Positions 57,549-64,000 of a stretch of 64,000 nt of DNA are shown piece after piece; position 1 is the stretch's first letter; each line of letters begins with the position of its first letter. The DNA is from Streptomyces cinnamoneus. GTDB taxonomy: Bacteria; Actinomycetota; Actinomycetes; Streptomycetales; Streptomycetaceae. The translations under genes were made by a program, and so were the position numbers. A model generated the notes under the pieces. That model ran no database searches. It had not been told where the DNA came from and saw only the letters and a list, made by a program, of their open reading frames with translations. The stretch is taken from the NCBI RefSeq assembly GCF_014650495.1, contig NZ_BMVB01000015.1:1-64000 (forward strand). The letters run 5' to 3'.

Positions 57549-58139
57549 CTAGGGCCAGCCCCGCAGGGCAGCCGCGGCCACCTTCTCCAATTCCGTGCGG
57601 CTCGCGCCGTCCCGGGCCTGCTGGGCCATGCCCTGGAACACGGCGAGCACGAGGCGGGCCAGTGCCGGGGCTTCCTCCGCGGGCAGTTCGCCCGCCCGCG
57701 CGCCGCGGCGGATGCGTTCCTCCAGGACCCCGGTGGCCGCGCGGCGCCGCATGCGCAGCGCCTCCTCCGCATCGCCGCTGGTGGTGGTGCCCTGGTCGCC
57801 GGCGCCGATCAGGAGGCAGCCCCGGGGCCGGCCCTCCGCCGTCAGCTGGGCCGCCGCCTCGCGCAGCAGCCGCTCCACGGCGGCCCGGGCGGTCGGCTCC
57901 TCCTCGACGGCGCGCACGGCCCAGCCGCCGTACCGCTCCTGGTAGCGGTCGAGGGCCTCGCGGAAGAGCGCCGCCTTGTCGCCGAAGGCGGCGTACAGGC
58001 TGGGTGCGCCGATGCCCATGGCGCGGGTGAGGTCGGCGATCGAGGTGGCTTCGTAGCCGCGGGCCCAGAAGGCCAGGACGGCCTGTTCGAGCGCCGCGTC
58101 ACGGTCGAAGGATCGCGGCCGGCCGCGCGTGGGAGCCAT
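57549..58139 (-). CDS. TetR/AcrR-family transcriptional regulator
   Basis: A 196-residue repressor: N-terminal HTH (FDRDAALEQAVLAFWARGYEATSIADLTRAMGIGAPSLYAAFGDK) and a helical ligand-binding domain with a cysteine in RGCLLIGAG, typical of the TetR_C-type group that often controls adjacent oxidoreductase or exporter genes. No divergent target gene is present; the next gene upstream, a SIS-domain gene, is on the same strand. The region just before ATG 58139 contains TATAGCGGCCACTAG, a possible operator. It marks the right edge of the island. The 259 bp between it and the LuxR start hold no recognisable gene. Confidence 0.88.
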   Translation of the reverse strand: MAPTRGRPRSFDRDAALEQAVLAFWARGYEATSIADLTRAMGIGAPSLYAAFGDKAALFREALDRYQERYGGWAVRAVEEEPTARAAVERLLREAAAQLTAEGRPRGCLLIGAGDQGTTTSGDAEEALRMRRRAATGVLEERIRRGARAGELPAEEAPALARLVLAVFQGMAQQARDGASRTELEKVAAAALRGWP

Positions 58140-58186
58140 GACCCAAATTCTATAGCGGCCACTAGACAATGCGCTACGGCCGCCGC

Positions 58187-59236
58187 CTATCGCGTCTCGG
58201 TCACCTTGGCCAGGGCCCGCGGCGCATCCGGGTCCTGCCCGCGGGCGACGGCGACCTCGTGGGCCAGCATCTGCAACGGAAGGATCTCCAGCACCGGTTG
58301 GAGCTCCTCGGCCACCGCCGGGGCCGGCAGGGCGAAGCCGGCCGATGCCCGGGCGACCTCGGCCCGGCCGCCGACGACGAACAGGTCGGCACCCCGGCCG
58401 CGCAGCCGCTGCAGCACCGGCTGGAGCGCCTCGCCGCCCCTGCCCCCGGGGACGACGGCGATGACGGGCGAGAGGGCGTCGACCATGGCCAGCGGGCCGT
58501 GCAGCAGGTCGGCGCCCGAGTAGGACAGAGCGGGGACGTAGCTGGTCTCCATCAGCTTCAGCGCCGCCTCCTTGGCGGTGGCGTATCCGTAGCCGCGGGA
58601 GGTGAGGAGCATGCGCTCGGCGAAGCGGTAGCGGTCCGCCAGCCGCTTGACCTCCTCGCCGCGCTCCATGATCCGCAGCGCCGCCTCCGGCAGCGCCCGC
58701 GCCTTTGCACCGTCGCCGCCGCGCAGCGCTTCGACGAAGAGGTAGAGGGTGAGCAGCGAGGCGGTGTACGTCTTGGTCGCGGGGAGGGCCCGTTCCGGGC
58801 CGGCCAGGATGTCGAGGTGGTGCTCGCAGACGCCCGCCAGCGGGGAGTCCGCGTTGTTGGTGACCGCCAGCGTGACGGCCCCGGCCGCGCGGGCGGCCCG
58901 GGTGGAGGCCACGAGGTCGGGCGAGCCGCCGGACTGGCTGACGGTGACGACCAGGACGTCCCTGAGGTCGGGCCGCGCCCCGTAGATCGTGGTCGTCGAC
59001 ATGGAGGTCAGCCCGCACGGCAGGCCCAGCCGCACCTCCAGGAGGTACTTGGCGTACAGGGCGGCGTTGTCGGACGTGCCGCGTGCGGTGAGGAGGACGA
59101 ACCGGGGCCCGCGGGCGGCGATCCGTGCGGCGGTCTCCCGGATCCGGTCGGCGCCCTCGTCGAGGATGCGGCGCAGGACGACGGGCTGCTCGGTCATCTC
59201 GCCGGACATGAGACGGCCCGGCCGCTCCCTGGTCAT
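58187..59236 (-). CDS. SIS-domain sugar-phosphate isomerase/deaminase-like protein
   Basis: A 349-residue protein with two SIS domains, as in the isomerase half of GlmS and in AgaS/NagB-II proteins. Motifs are F-V-L-L-T-A-R-G-T-S-D-N-A-A, V-V-T-V-S-Q-S-G-G-S-P-D (phosphosugar-binding Ser-x-Ser-Gly) and T-K-T-Y-T-A-S, with the second-domain S-R-G-Y-G-Y-A-T-A-K-E-A-A-L-K-L-M-E. It likely acts on glucosamine-6-phosphate or a related aminosugar phosphate. Divergent from nagB, with a dre operator between them, so DasR probably controls both. ATG 59236 follows GGGAG. Confidence 0.87.
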   Translation of the reverse strand: MTRERPGRLMSGEMTEQPVVLRRILDEGADRIRETAARIAARGPRFVLLTARGTSDNAALYAKYLLEVRLGLPCGLTSMSTTTIYGARPDLRDVLVVTVSQSGGSPDLVASTRAARAAGAVTLAVTNNADSPLAGVCEHHLDILAGPERALPATKTYTASLLTLYLFVEALRGGDGAKARALPEAALRIMERGEEVKRLADRYRFAERMLLTSRGYGYATAKEAALKLMETSYVPALSYSGADLLHGPLAMVDALSPVIAVVPGGRGGEALQPVLQRLRGRGADLFVVGGRAEVARASAGFALPAPAVAEELQPVLEILPLQMLAHEVAVARGQDPDAPRALAKVTETR

Positions 59237-59303
59237 GGCTCCCAGTCGACCACGCTGCGGGGGCCGCCCGCCAGCCGGCCGGGCGGCGGGCGCTCTCTGC
59301 TAG

Positions 59304-59319
59304 ATTGGTCTATACCACC
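59304..59319. promoter_or_regulatory. dre operator for DasR between the SIS-domain gene and nagB
   Basis: ATTGGTCTATACCACC contains the palindrome TGGTCTATACCA and fits the DasR consensus. It is upstream of a TATACT -10 (59325-59330) for nagB and 68 bp from the SIS-gene start. DasR, a GntR regulator, is released by glucosamine-6-phosphate. Confidence 0.85.
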
Positions 59320-59349
59320 GAGTTTATACTTCAGATCGGCAGGCCCAGC

Positions 59350-60135
59350 GTGGAAATTGTCATCGTTCCGGACGCCAAGGCAGGCGGCGAACTGATTGCG
59401 GACACCATCGCCGCCCTGCTGGGCCGCAAGCCCGATGCCCTGCTCGGCGTGGCCACCGGCTCGACCCCGCTGCCCGTCTACGAGGCGCTGGCGGCCAAGG
59501 TCCGCACGGGTGCCGTCGACGCCTCGCGCGCCCGCATCTGCCAGCTCGACGAGTACGTCGGACTGCCCGCCGACCACCCCGAGTCCTACCGCTCGGTGGT
59601 GCTGCGCGAGGTGGTCGAGCCGCTCGGCCTGACCGAGGCGTCCTTCATGGGCCCCGACGGCACCGCCGAGGACGTCCAGGCCGCCTGCGAGGCGTACGAC
59701 CGCGCGCTGCCGGCGGCCGGCGGCGTGGACCTGCAGCTGCTCGGCATCGGCACCGACGGGCACATCGGCTTCAACGAGCCGTGCTCCTCCCTCGCCTCCC
59801 GCACCCGCATCAAGACGCTGACGCAGCAGACCCGCGTCGACAACGCGCGCTTCTTCGACGGCGACATCGACCAGGTGCCGCACCACGTCATCACCCAGGG
59901 CATCGGCACCATCCTGGAGGCCCGCCACCTGGTGCTGCTGGCGACGGGCCAGGGCAAGGCGGACGCCGTGGCAGCGAGCGTGGAGGGCCCGGTCTCGGCG
60001 TTCGTGCCCGCCTCCGCGCTGCAGCTGCATCCGCACGCGACGGTCGTCGTCGACGAGGCCGCGGCCTCGAAGCTGAAGCTGGCCGACTACTTCCGCGCCA
60101 CGTACGCGGCGAAGCCGGCCTGGCAGGGGCTGTAA
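59350..60135 (+). CDS. nagB: Glucosamine-6-phosphate deaminase
   Basis: A 261-residue NagB that converts glucosamine-6-phosphate to fructose-6-phosphate and ammonia. Motifs are LLGVATGSTPLPVYEAL, the catalytic Asp in CQLDEYVGL, the I-G-T-D-G-H-I-G-F-N-E-P loop with His and Glu, and the C-terminal G-x-G-K-A-D-A-V. The start is GTG 59350. The gene is controlled through the dre site about 30-45 bp upstream (inference). It feeds aminosugars taken up by Das and other transporters into glycolysis. A long repeat-terminator follows. Confidence 0.95.
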   Translation: MEIVIVPDAKAGGELIADTIAALLGRKPDALLGVATGSTPLPVYEALAAKVRTGAVDASRARICQLDEYVGLPADHPESYRSVVLREVVEPLGLTEASFMGPDGTAEDVQAACEAYDRALPAAGGVDLQLLGIGTDGHIGFNEPCSSLASRTRIKTLTQQTRVDNARFFDGDIDQVPHHVITQGIGTILEARHLVLLATGQGKADAVAASVEGPVSAFVPASALQLHPHATVVVDEAAASKLKLADYFRATYAAKPAWQGL

Positions 60136-60142
60136 TTTCCTT

Positions 60143-60240
60143 GTCCTCCATCGCCGGACGGGCTCGATTCGAGCCCGTCCGGCGATGGAGGACCGGGGGT
60201 CCGGGGGCGGAGCCCCCGGTTACGGGGAGGGGCGGGGCGG
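60143..60240. repeat. Streptomyces intergenic GC-rich repeat/terminator, copy 2
   Basis: A 25-bp perfect stem (60143-60193 including one unpaired base) followed by a second hairpin around CCGGGGGCGGAGCCCCCGG. The modules match those at 27737-27813 in reverse. It separates the convergent nagB and GH3 genes and probably terminates both. Confidence 0.8.
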
Positions 60241-60246
60241 GGAGAA

Positions 60247-61731
60247 TTACGCCTCCGCGATGACCTCCGCCGCAGCCAAGCCGCACACCCGCGCCGCACC
60301 ATGCGTCGCGATGTGCAACGCCCCGGTCGGCGGCGCCTCGTTGAGCCCCATCTCCACGACGACCGTGTCCGGCCGGGCCGCCACCAGCGCGCCCAGCGCA
60401 CGGGCCATCCACGGATGCCGGTGGACGTCGCGCACGACCGCGACGACCCGCCGCTCCCCCGCCGCCGCCAGCACCGCTTCCGCGCCGGCCGACCCGGGTC
60501 CGTACGTCCCGGTCTCCGTTCCCGGCAGCAGCCGCACCAGTTCCGCGCCCACGCCCCACGGCGTCTCGTCGCCGACGGCGATGTTGGCCAGTGGCGTGAA
60601 CGCCGCGACGTGCACGGGCGCCGAGAGGGGCGCGCAGCCGGGCGAGGCCGTCACCCGCAGGGCCCGCCGCGCCGCCTCCAGCCCCACCTCCGGGGCCGGT
60701 GCGGCTCCCTCCCGTGCCGCACCCGCCCCCGAGGTCCAGGCCGCGAGCGACCGCACCCGGGCGGCGGCGTCCGCGAGCCGCGACTCCGCCAGCTCCCCGC
60801 CCCGCACGGCCGCCACGAGCGCGTCGCGCAGCCGCAGCACCGTCTCCTCGTCGGCCAGGCCGCCGCCCACGCAGATGGCGTCGGCGCCCGCGGCGAGGGC
60901 CATGACGCTGCCGCGTTCGATGCCGTACGTCGCGGCGATCGCCTGCATCTCCATGCCGTCGGTGACGATCAGGCCGTCGAAGCCGAGGCCGCCGCGGGTC
61001 ACCGGGGCGCGCAGCAGCCCGTGCAGGGCGACGGGGCTGAGGGTGGCGGGCAGGACGGGGTCGAGCGCGGGCAGCAGGATGTGGGCGCTCATCACCGCCT
61101 TGGTGCCGGCGGCCACGGCCGCCCGGAAGGGCACCAGTTCGCGCGCGTGCAGCGTGGTGAGGTCCGCGTCGATGCGCGGCAGGTCGTGGTGGGAGTCGAC
61201 GGCGGTGTCACCGTGTCCGGGGAAGTGCTTGGTGCAGGCGGCGACGCCGGCGGACTGCAGCCCCTCGACGTAGGCGGCGGTGTGCCGGGCCACGAGGTGC
61301 GGGTCCGCGCCGAAGGACCGGACGCCGATGACGGGGTTGTCCGGGTCGGAGTTGACGTCGGCGGACGGCGCCCAGTTGAGGTTGACGCCGCACGTGGCGA
61401 GGCGGCGGCCGAGCTCGCGGGCGACGGCCCGGGTGAGGGCGGTGTCGTCGACGGTGCCGAGGGCGAGGTTGCCGGGGAAGGAGGAGCCCGTGCGGACCTC
61501 CAGGCGGGTGACGTCGCCGCCCTCCTCGTCGATGGCGACGAGCACGTCCTCGCGCTCGGCGCGCAGCTGTGCGGTCAGGGCCGCGAGCTGCTCGGGCGAG
61601 GCGATGTTGCGGCCGAAGAGGCCGACGGCGGCCAGGCCCTCGCCGAGCCTGCGCAGCAGCCAGCCGGGGGCGGTGGTGCCGGTGAAGCCGGGCTGGAGGA
61701 CGGTGAGGGCGTCCTGCGTGAGCGTGTCCAT
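60247..61731 (-). CDS. GH3-family beta-N-acetylhexosaminidase
   Basis: A 494-residue glycosidase, NagZ-like, without a signal peptide and therefore cytoplasmic. Motifs are the substrate-loop K-H-F-P-G-H-G-D-T-A-V-D-S-H (catalytic Asp/His dyad) and the nucleophile Asp in IVTDGMEMQ. A C-terminal alpha/beta domain of about 150 residues follows. It cleaves GlcNAc from imported chitobiose. It lies 11 bp downstream of dasC on the same strand, so uptake and hydrolysis are linked. ATG 61731 has no clear ribosome-binding site, which favours translation after dasC read-through. Confidence 0.92.
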   Translation of the reverse strand: MDTLTQDALTVLQPGFTGTTAPGWLLRRLGEGLAAVGLFGRNIASPEQLAALTAQLRAEREDVLVAIDEEGGDVTRLEVRTGSSFPGNLALGTVDDTALTRAVARELGRRLATCGVNLNWAPSADVNSDPDNPVIGVRSFGADPHLVARHTAAYVEGLQSAGVAACTKHFPGHGDTAVDSHHDLPRIDADLTTLHARELVPFRAAVAAGTKAVMSAHILLPALDPVLPATLSPVALHGLLRAPVTRGGLGFDGLIVTDGMEMQAIAATYGIERGSVMALAAGADAICVGGGLADEETVLRLRDALVAAVRGGELAESRLADAAARVRSLAAWTSGAGAAREGAAPAPEVGLEAARRALRVTASPGCAPLSAPVHVAAFTPLANIAVGDETPWGVGAELVRLLPGTETGTYGPGSAGAEAVLAAAGERRVVAVVRDVHRHPWMARALGALVAARPDTVVVEMGLNEAPPTGALHIATHGAARVCGLAAAEVIAEA

Positions 61732-61742
61732 GGGAAGTAGTG

Positions 61743-62588
61743 CTAGCCCTTCACTGCGCCGGACGTCAGTCCCCCGACCGCCTTGCGCTGGAGGATGACG
61801 AAGAGGATGAGGATCGGCACGGCGAAGAGCGAGGAGGCGGCCATCGTGGCGCCCCAGTCGTCGCCGAAGGTGGTGCGGAAGCCGGTCAGCCAGAGCGGGA
61901 GGGTCTGCGAGCCGGGGTCCTTGTTGAGGATCAGGACCATCGGGAACTCGTTCCACACGGTGATGAAGCCGAAGAGCGAGGTGGCCATCACGCCGGGGGC
62001 GAGCAGCGGGAAGACGACCCGGACGAACGCCTGGAAGCGGGTGCAGCCGTCGACCATCGCGGACTCCTCCAGCTCCTTGGGCACGGCGGCGACGTAGCCG
62101 CGCAGCGTCAGGACGGTGAAGGGCAGCACCATCACGGTGTAGATGGCGGCGAGCGGCAGCAGGCCGTTCAGCATCTCCGCGTCGCGCACGATCATGTAGT
62201 ACGCGATGACCATGACCTCCCAGGGAGCCATCTGGGCCATCATCATCACGAGGATGAAGCTCTTGCGGCCCTTGAAGCGCATGCGGGCGACGGCGAAGGA
62301 CGCGAGCAGCGCGATGACGAGCGAGAGCCCGACCGCGACGAGGGTGACGGTGAGCGAGTTGCCCACGAGGGTCCAGAAGCCGTCCGCGTCGACCGCCTTG
62401 GTGAAGTGGTCGAGGGTGGGACGGGTCGGGAACCAGACGGGGGTGTCGCTGACGATGTCCTTGTTGGCCTTGAAGGCCGTGGCGAACATCCAGTAGACGG
62501 GGAACGCGAAGACGGTGAAGAGGACGACCGCCGCCGCCCCGGGCCAGACGCGGCCGATGCTGCCGGACAGGGAGCGTGAGCGCCTCAC
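61743..62588 (-). CDS. dasC: Chitobiose ABC transporter permease DasC
   Basis: A 281-residue MalG-type permease with six membrane helices and the EAA motif (E-E-S-A-M-V-D-G-C-T-R-F-Q-A-F), which docks onto the shared ATPase MsiK encoded elsewhere. It pairs with DasB to import N,N'-diacetylchitobiose. The GTG at 62588 overlaps the dasB stop (GTGA). No ATPase gene is present in the operon, as expected for the Das system. Confidence 0.93.
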   Translation of the reverse strand: MRRSRSLSGSIGRVWPGAAAVVLFTVFAFPVYWMFATAFKANKDIVSDTPVWFPTRPTLDHFTKAVDADGFWTLVGNSLTVTLVAVGLSLVIALLASFAVARMRFKGRKSFILVMMMAQMAPWEVMVIAYYMIVRDAEMLNGLLPLAAIYTVMVLPFTVLTLRGYVAAVPKELEESAMVDGCTRFQAFVRVVFPLLAPGVMATSLFGFITVWNEFPMVLILNKDPGSQTLPLWLTGFRTTFGDDWGATMAASSLFAVPILILFVILQRKAVGGLTSGAVKG

Positions 62589-63565
62589 AGCTCGTCCTCC
62601 TCTTGCTTGAGAACCAGGCGCAGGTAGTACGCGGTGAGGGCCAGCAGGATCACGATGGTGAGGATGGAGATGGCGGACCCCATGCCGAAGTGCTGGCTGC
62701 CCATGCCCTCCTGGAAGGCGTAGACGGGCAGGGTCTCGGTGAGCCGGTCGGGGCCGCCCTCGTTGATCGCGAAGACCTGGGTGAAGGACTTGAAGACCCA
62801 GATGACCTCAAGGAAGGTCGTGGCGAGGAAGAAGGGCTTGAGGAAGGGGAAGGTCACCGAGGTGAACTGCTTCCGGCTGCCGGCGCCGTCCAGTGAGGCG
62901 GCCTCGTACAGCTCCTTGGGGATCGTGGTGGTCGCGGCGTAGAGGTTGATCGCCACGAAGGGGATCGACTGCCAGACGATCAGCACGGTGATGACGAAGA
63001 AGGTGGACAGCTGGCCGCTGGTCCAGTTGAAGTCGGCCATCGCGTGCCAGCCGAGCCCGTCCAGCACGTGGTTGACGACGCCGAAGCGCTGGTCGAAGAG
63101 CCACTGGAAGACGGTGGTCGCCGCGACGACGGGCATGGCCCAGGCGAGGACGAGGCCGAGCGCGAGCAGCAGCCGCAGCCTGGTGCCCAGGCGGGCGAGC
63201 AGCAGGCCGATCAGGCAGCCGAGCGTCATGATCAGCACGACGTTGACGGCGGTGAAGACCACCGAACGGCCGGTGACGGACCAGAACTCGGAACTGCCCA
63301 GCACCTCGCCGTAGTTGTCGAAGCCGACCCACTCGGTGACGTGCCGGATCAGCTGGCGCTTGTTGAGGTTCTGCAGCGACAGCAGGCCGTTCTTGACCAT
63401 CGTCCAGCCGAGCAGCAGCACGGTGAGGAGGACGGCGGGGAGGATCAGCAGGTACGGGACGCTCCGGGCGGCCCGCTCGCCGCGGGGGCGGGACGGCGGT
63501 GCGCCGCCCTTGCCGATCGGGGGCGCGGGCCGGGTGGCCGGCACCTCTTCGGTCTGCGCTGACAT
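62585..63565 (-). CDS. dasB: Chitobiose ABC transporter permease DasB
   Basis: A 326-residue MalF-type permease with a Pro/Arg-rich cytoplasmic N terminus of about 35 residues, six membrane helices and the EAA motif (Y-E-A-A-S-L-D-G-A-G-S-R-K-Q-F). It forms the membrane channel with DasC and receives sugar from the lipoprotein DasA. ATG 63565. It follows dasA by about 100 bp. Confidence 0.93.
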   Translation of the reverse strand: MSAQTEEVPATRPAPPIGKGGAPPSRPRGERAARSVPYLLILPAVLLTVLLLGWTMVKNGLLSLQNLNKRQLIRHVTEWVGFDNYGEVLGSSEFWSVTGRSVVFTAVNVVLIMTLGCLIGLLLARLGTRLRLLLALGLVLAWAMPVVAATTVFQWLFDQRFGVVNHVLDGLGWHAMADFNWTSGQLSTFFVITVLIVWQSIPFVAINLYAATTTIPKELYEAASLDGAGSRKQFTSVTFPFLKPFFLATTFLEVIWVFKSFTQVFAINEGGPDRLTETLPVYAFQEGMGSQHFGMGSAISILTIVILLALTAYYLRLVLKQEEDEL

Positions 63566-63661
63566 CGTCGTCCGCCTTCTCCCCTGTGCAAGCTGTGGAA
63601 CGGTGTTACGTGGGAGGCGGTCGCGTGGACGTACGGGCGTCCGCCCGCGCGACCGGCCGGG

Positions 63662-64000
63662 TCACTGCTTCTGACTGAGGCGCTTGTTCATGTCGGCCTC
63701 GACCTGCTTGGCCGCCTCCTCGGGCGACTTGCCGCCCAGGACGGCCGTCATGTACGCCTTGATCGGGTTGGGGGCGTTCTCCACCGCGGCCCACTCGGGG
63801 ATCAGCGGGGTGGTGCCGCCGCCCTTGGCGGCGGGGGCGGCGGCCTCGGCGGCCGCGTTGCCCTTCACGTTGGCCAGCAGCGCTTCCTTGTTGGGGATCG
63901 AGCCGACCTCCCTGGAGAGGGCGCCCTCGTTCTTGTCGGACAGTGCGATCTTCAGGAACTCCTTCGCGAGGTCCTTCTTCTTGCTGCCCTCGGAGATCGC
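63662..64000 (-). CDS. dasA: Chitobiose-binding lipoprotein DasA (3' part only)
   Basis: 112 codons of the C-terminal end are visible; the gene continues beyond the right edge. The sequence (KKKDLAKEFLKIALSD, IPNKEAL, P-L-I-P-E-W-A-A-V-E-N, closing K-R-L-S-Q-K-Q) fits family 1 solute-binding proteins and the conserved dasA-dasB-dasC order. DasA binds N,N'-diacetylchitobiose outside the cell. Identification depends mainly on context. Confidence 0.85.
   Translation of the reverse strand, partial: AISEGSKKKDLAKEFLKIALSDKNEGALSREVGSIPNKEALLANVKGNAAAEAAAPAAKGGGTTPLIPEWAAVENAPNPIKAYMTAVLGGKSPEEAAKQVEADMNKRLSQKQ

Noticed and set aside
43498..58139. Island as a siderophore or phosphonate cluster
   Set aside because: No NIS synthetase, NRPS or PEP mutase; the isochorismatase-fold gene lacks chorismate partners.
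1..64000. CRISPR arrays, tRNA or rRNA genes, transposases, integrases
   Set aside because: Looked for direct-repeat/spacer arrays, tRNA T-loop patterns and transposase motifs; none was seen. Covariance searches were not possible.

Overview
The window is high-GC actinobacterial DNA and almost certainly comes from a Streptomyces chromosome. The support is strong third-position G/C bias, GTG and TTG starts, twin-arginine-rich secreted proteins, a WhiB-family protein, a sigma-B-type sigma/anti-sigma pair, nickel superoxide dismutase with its maturation protease, and the das chitobiose-uptake locus. From about 12.7 kb to the right end the gene order matches my recollection of the S. coelicolor SCO5261-to-SCO5232 segment, read left to right: malic enzyme, glutamate-type ABC transporter, sodX/sodN, sigH, wblE, histidine kinase, nagB, GH3 hydrolase, dasCBA. 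That comparison is from memory; no alignment was run.

Layout. 0-4 kb: a minus-strand conflict-type operon. It comprises a trypsin-co-occurring (Trypco1) protein, a trypsin-VMAP fusion protein, a MoxR AAA+ ATPase and the start of an SAV_2336-like protein. 4-12.7 kb: small conserved Streptomyces genes, a DUF4097/PadR operon, a GH5 glycosidase with an alcohol-dehydrogenase-like reductase, and two tandem secreted beta-propeller proteins. 12.7-20.8 kb: malic enzyme, a three-gene amino-acid importer, sodX/sodN and an AlaX-like editing protein. 21-37.7 kb: membrane, envelope and secreted functions (amidase, HAD phosphatase, P-type ATPase with ArsR regulator, LCP transferase, TatA, alkaline phosphatase with a PHO-box-like promoter, KAS III, glutaminase, PLP deaminase, Na+/H+ antiporter). 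38-43.3 kb: stress and development regulators (anti-sigma factor, SigH, diacylglycerol kinase, WblE, histidine kinase).

43.5-58.1 kb: a compact accessory island that looks like a small-molecule biosynthetic cluster without PKS or NRPS. It carries paralogues of leuA, leuC and leuD (no leuB), a class I aminotransferase, a large flavoprotein of the amino-acid N-oxygenase-like type, an isochorismatase-fold protein lacking the catalytic cysteine, a clavaminate-synthase-like Fe(II)/2-oxoglutarate oxygenase, a cupin and a DHA2 exporter. Five regulators accompany them (two atypical LuxR, ArsR, LysR, TetR). I infer that it chain-extends a 2-oxo acid, transaminates it, then oxidises the resulting amino acid and exports the product. 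The product is unknown.

58.2-64 kb: aminosugar catabolism. A SIS-domain protein and nagB diverge from a DasR (dre) operator, followed by a GH3 N-acetylglucosaminidase and dasC, dasB and the 3' end of dasA. Two imperfect repeat families are also present. One pair (7.3 kb and 35.6 kb) shows compensatory changes in a long outer stem.
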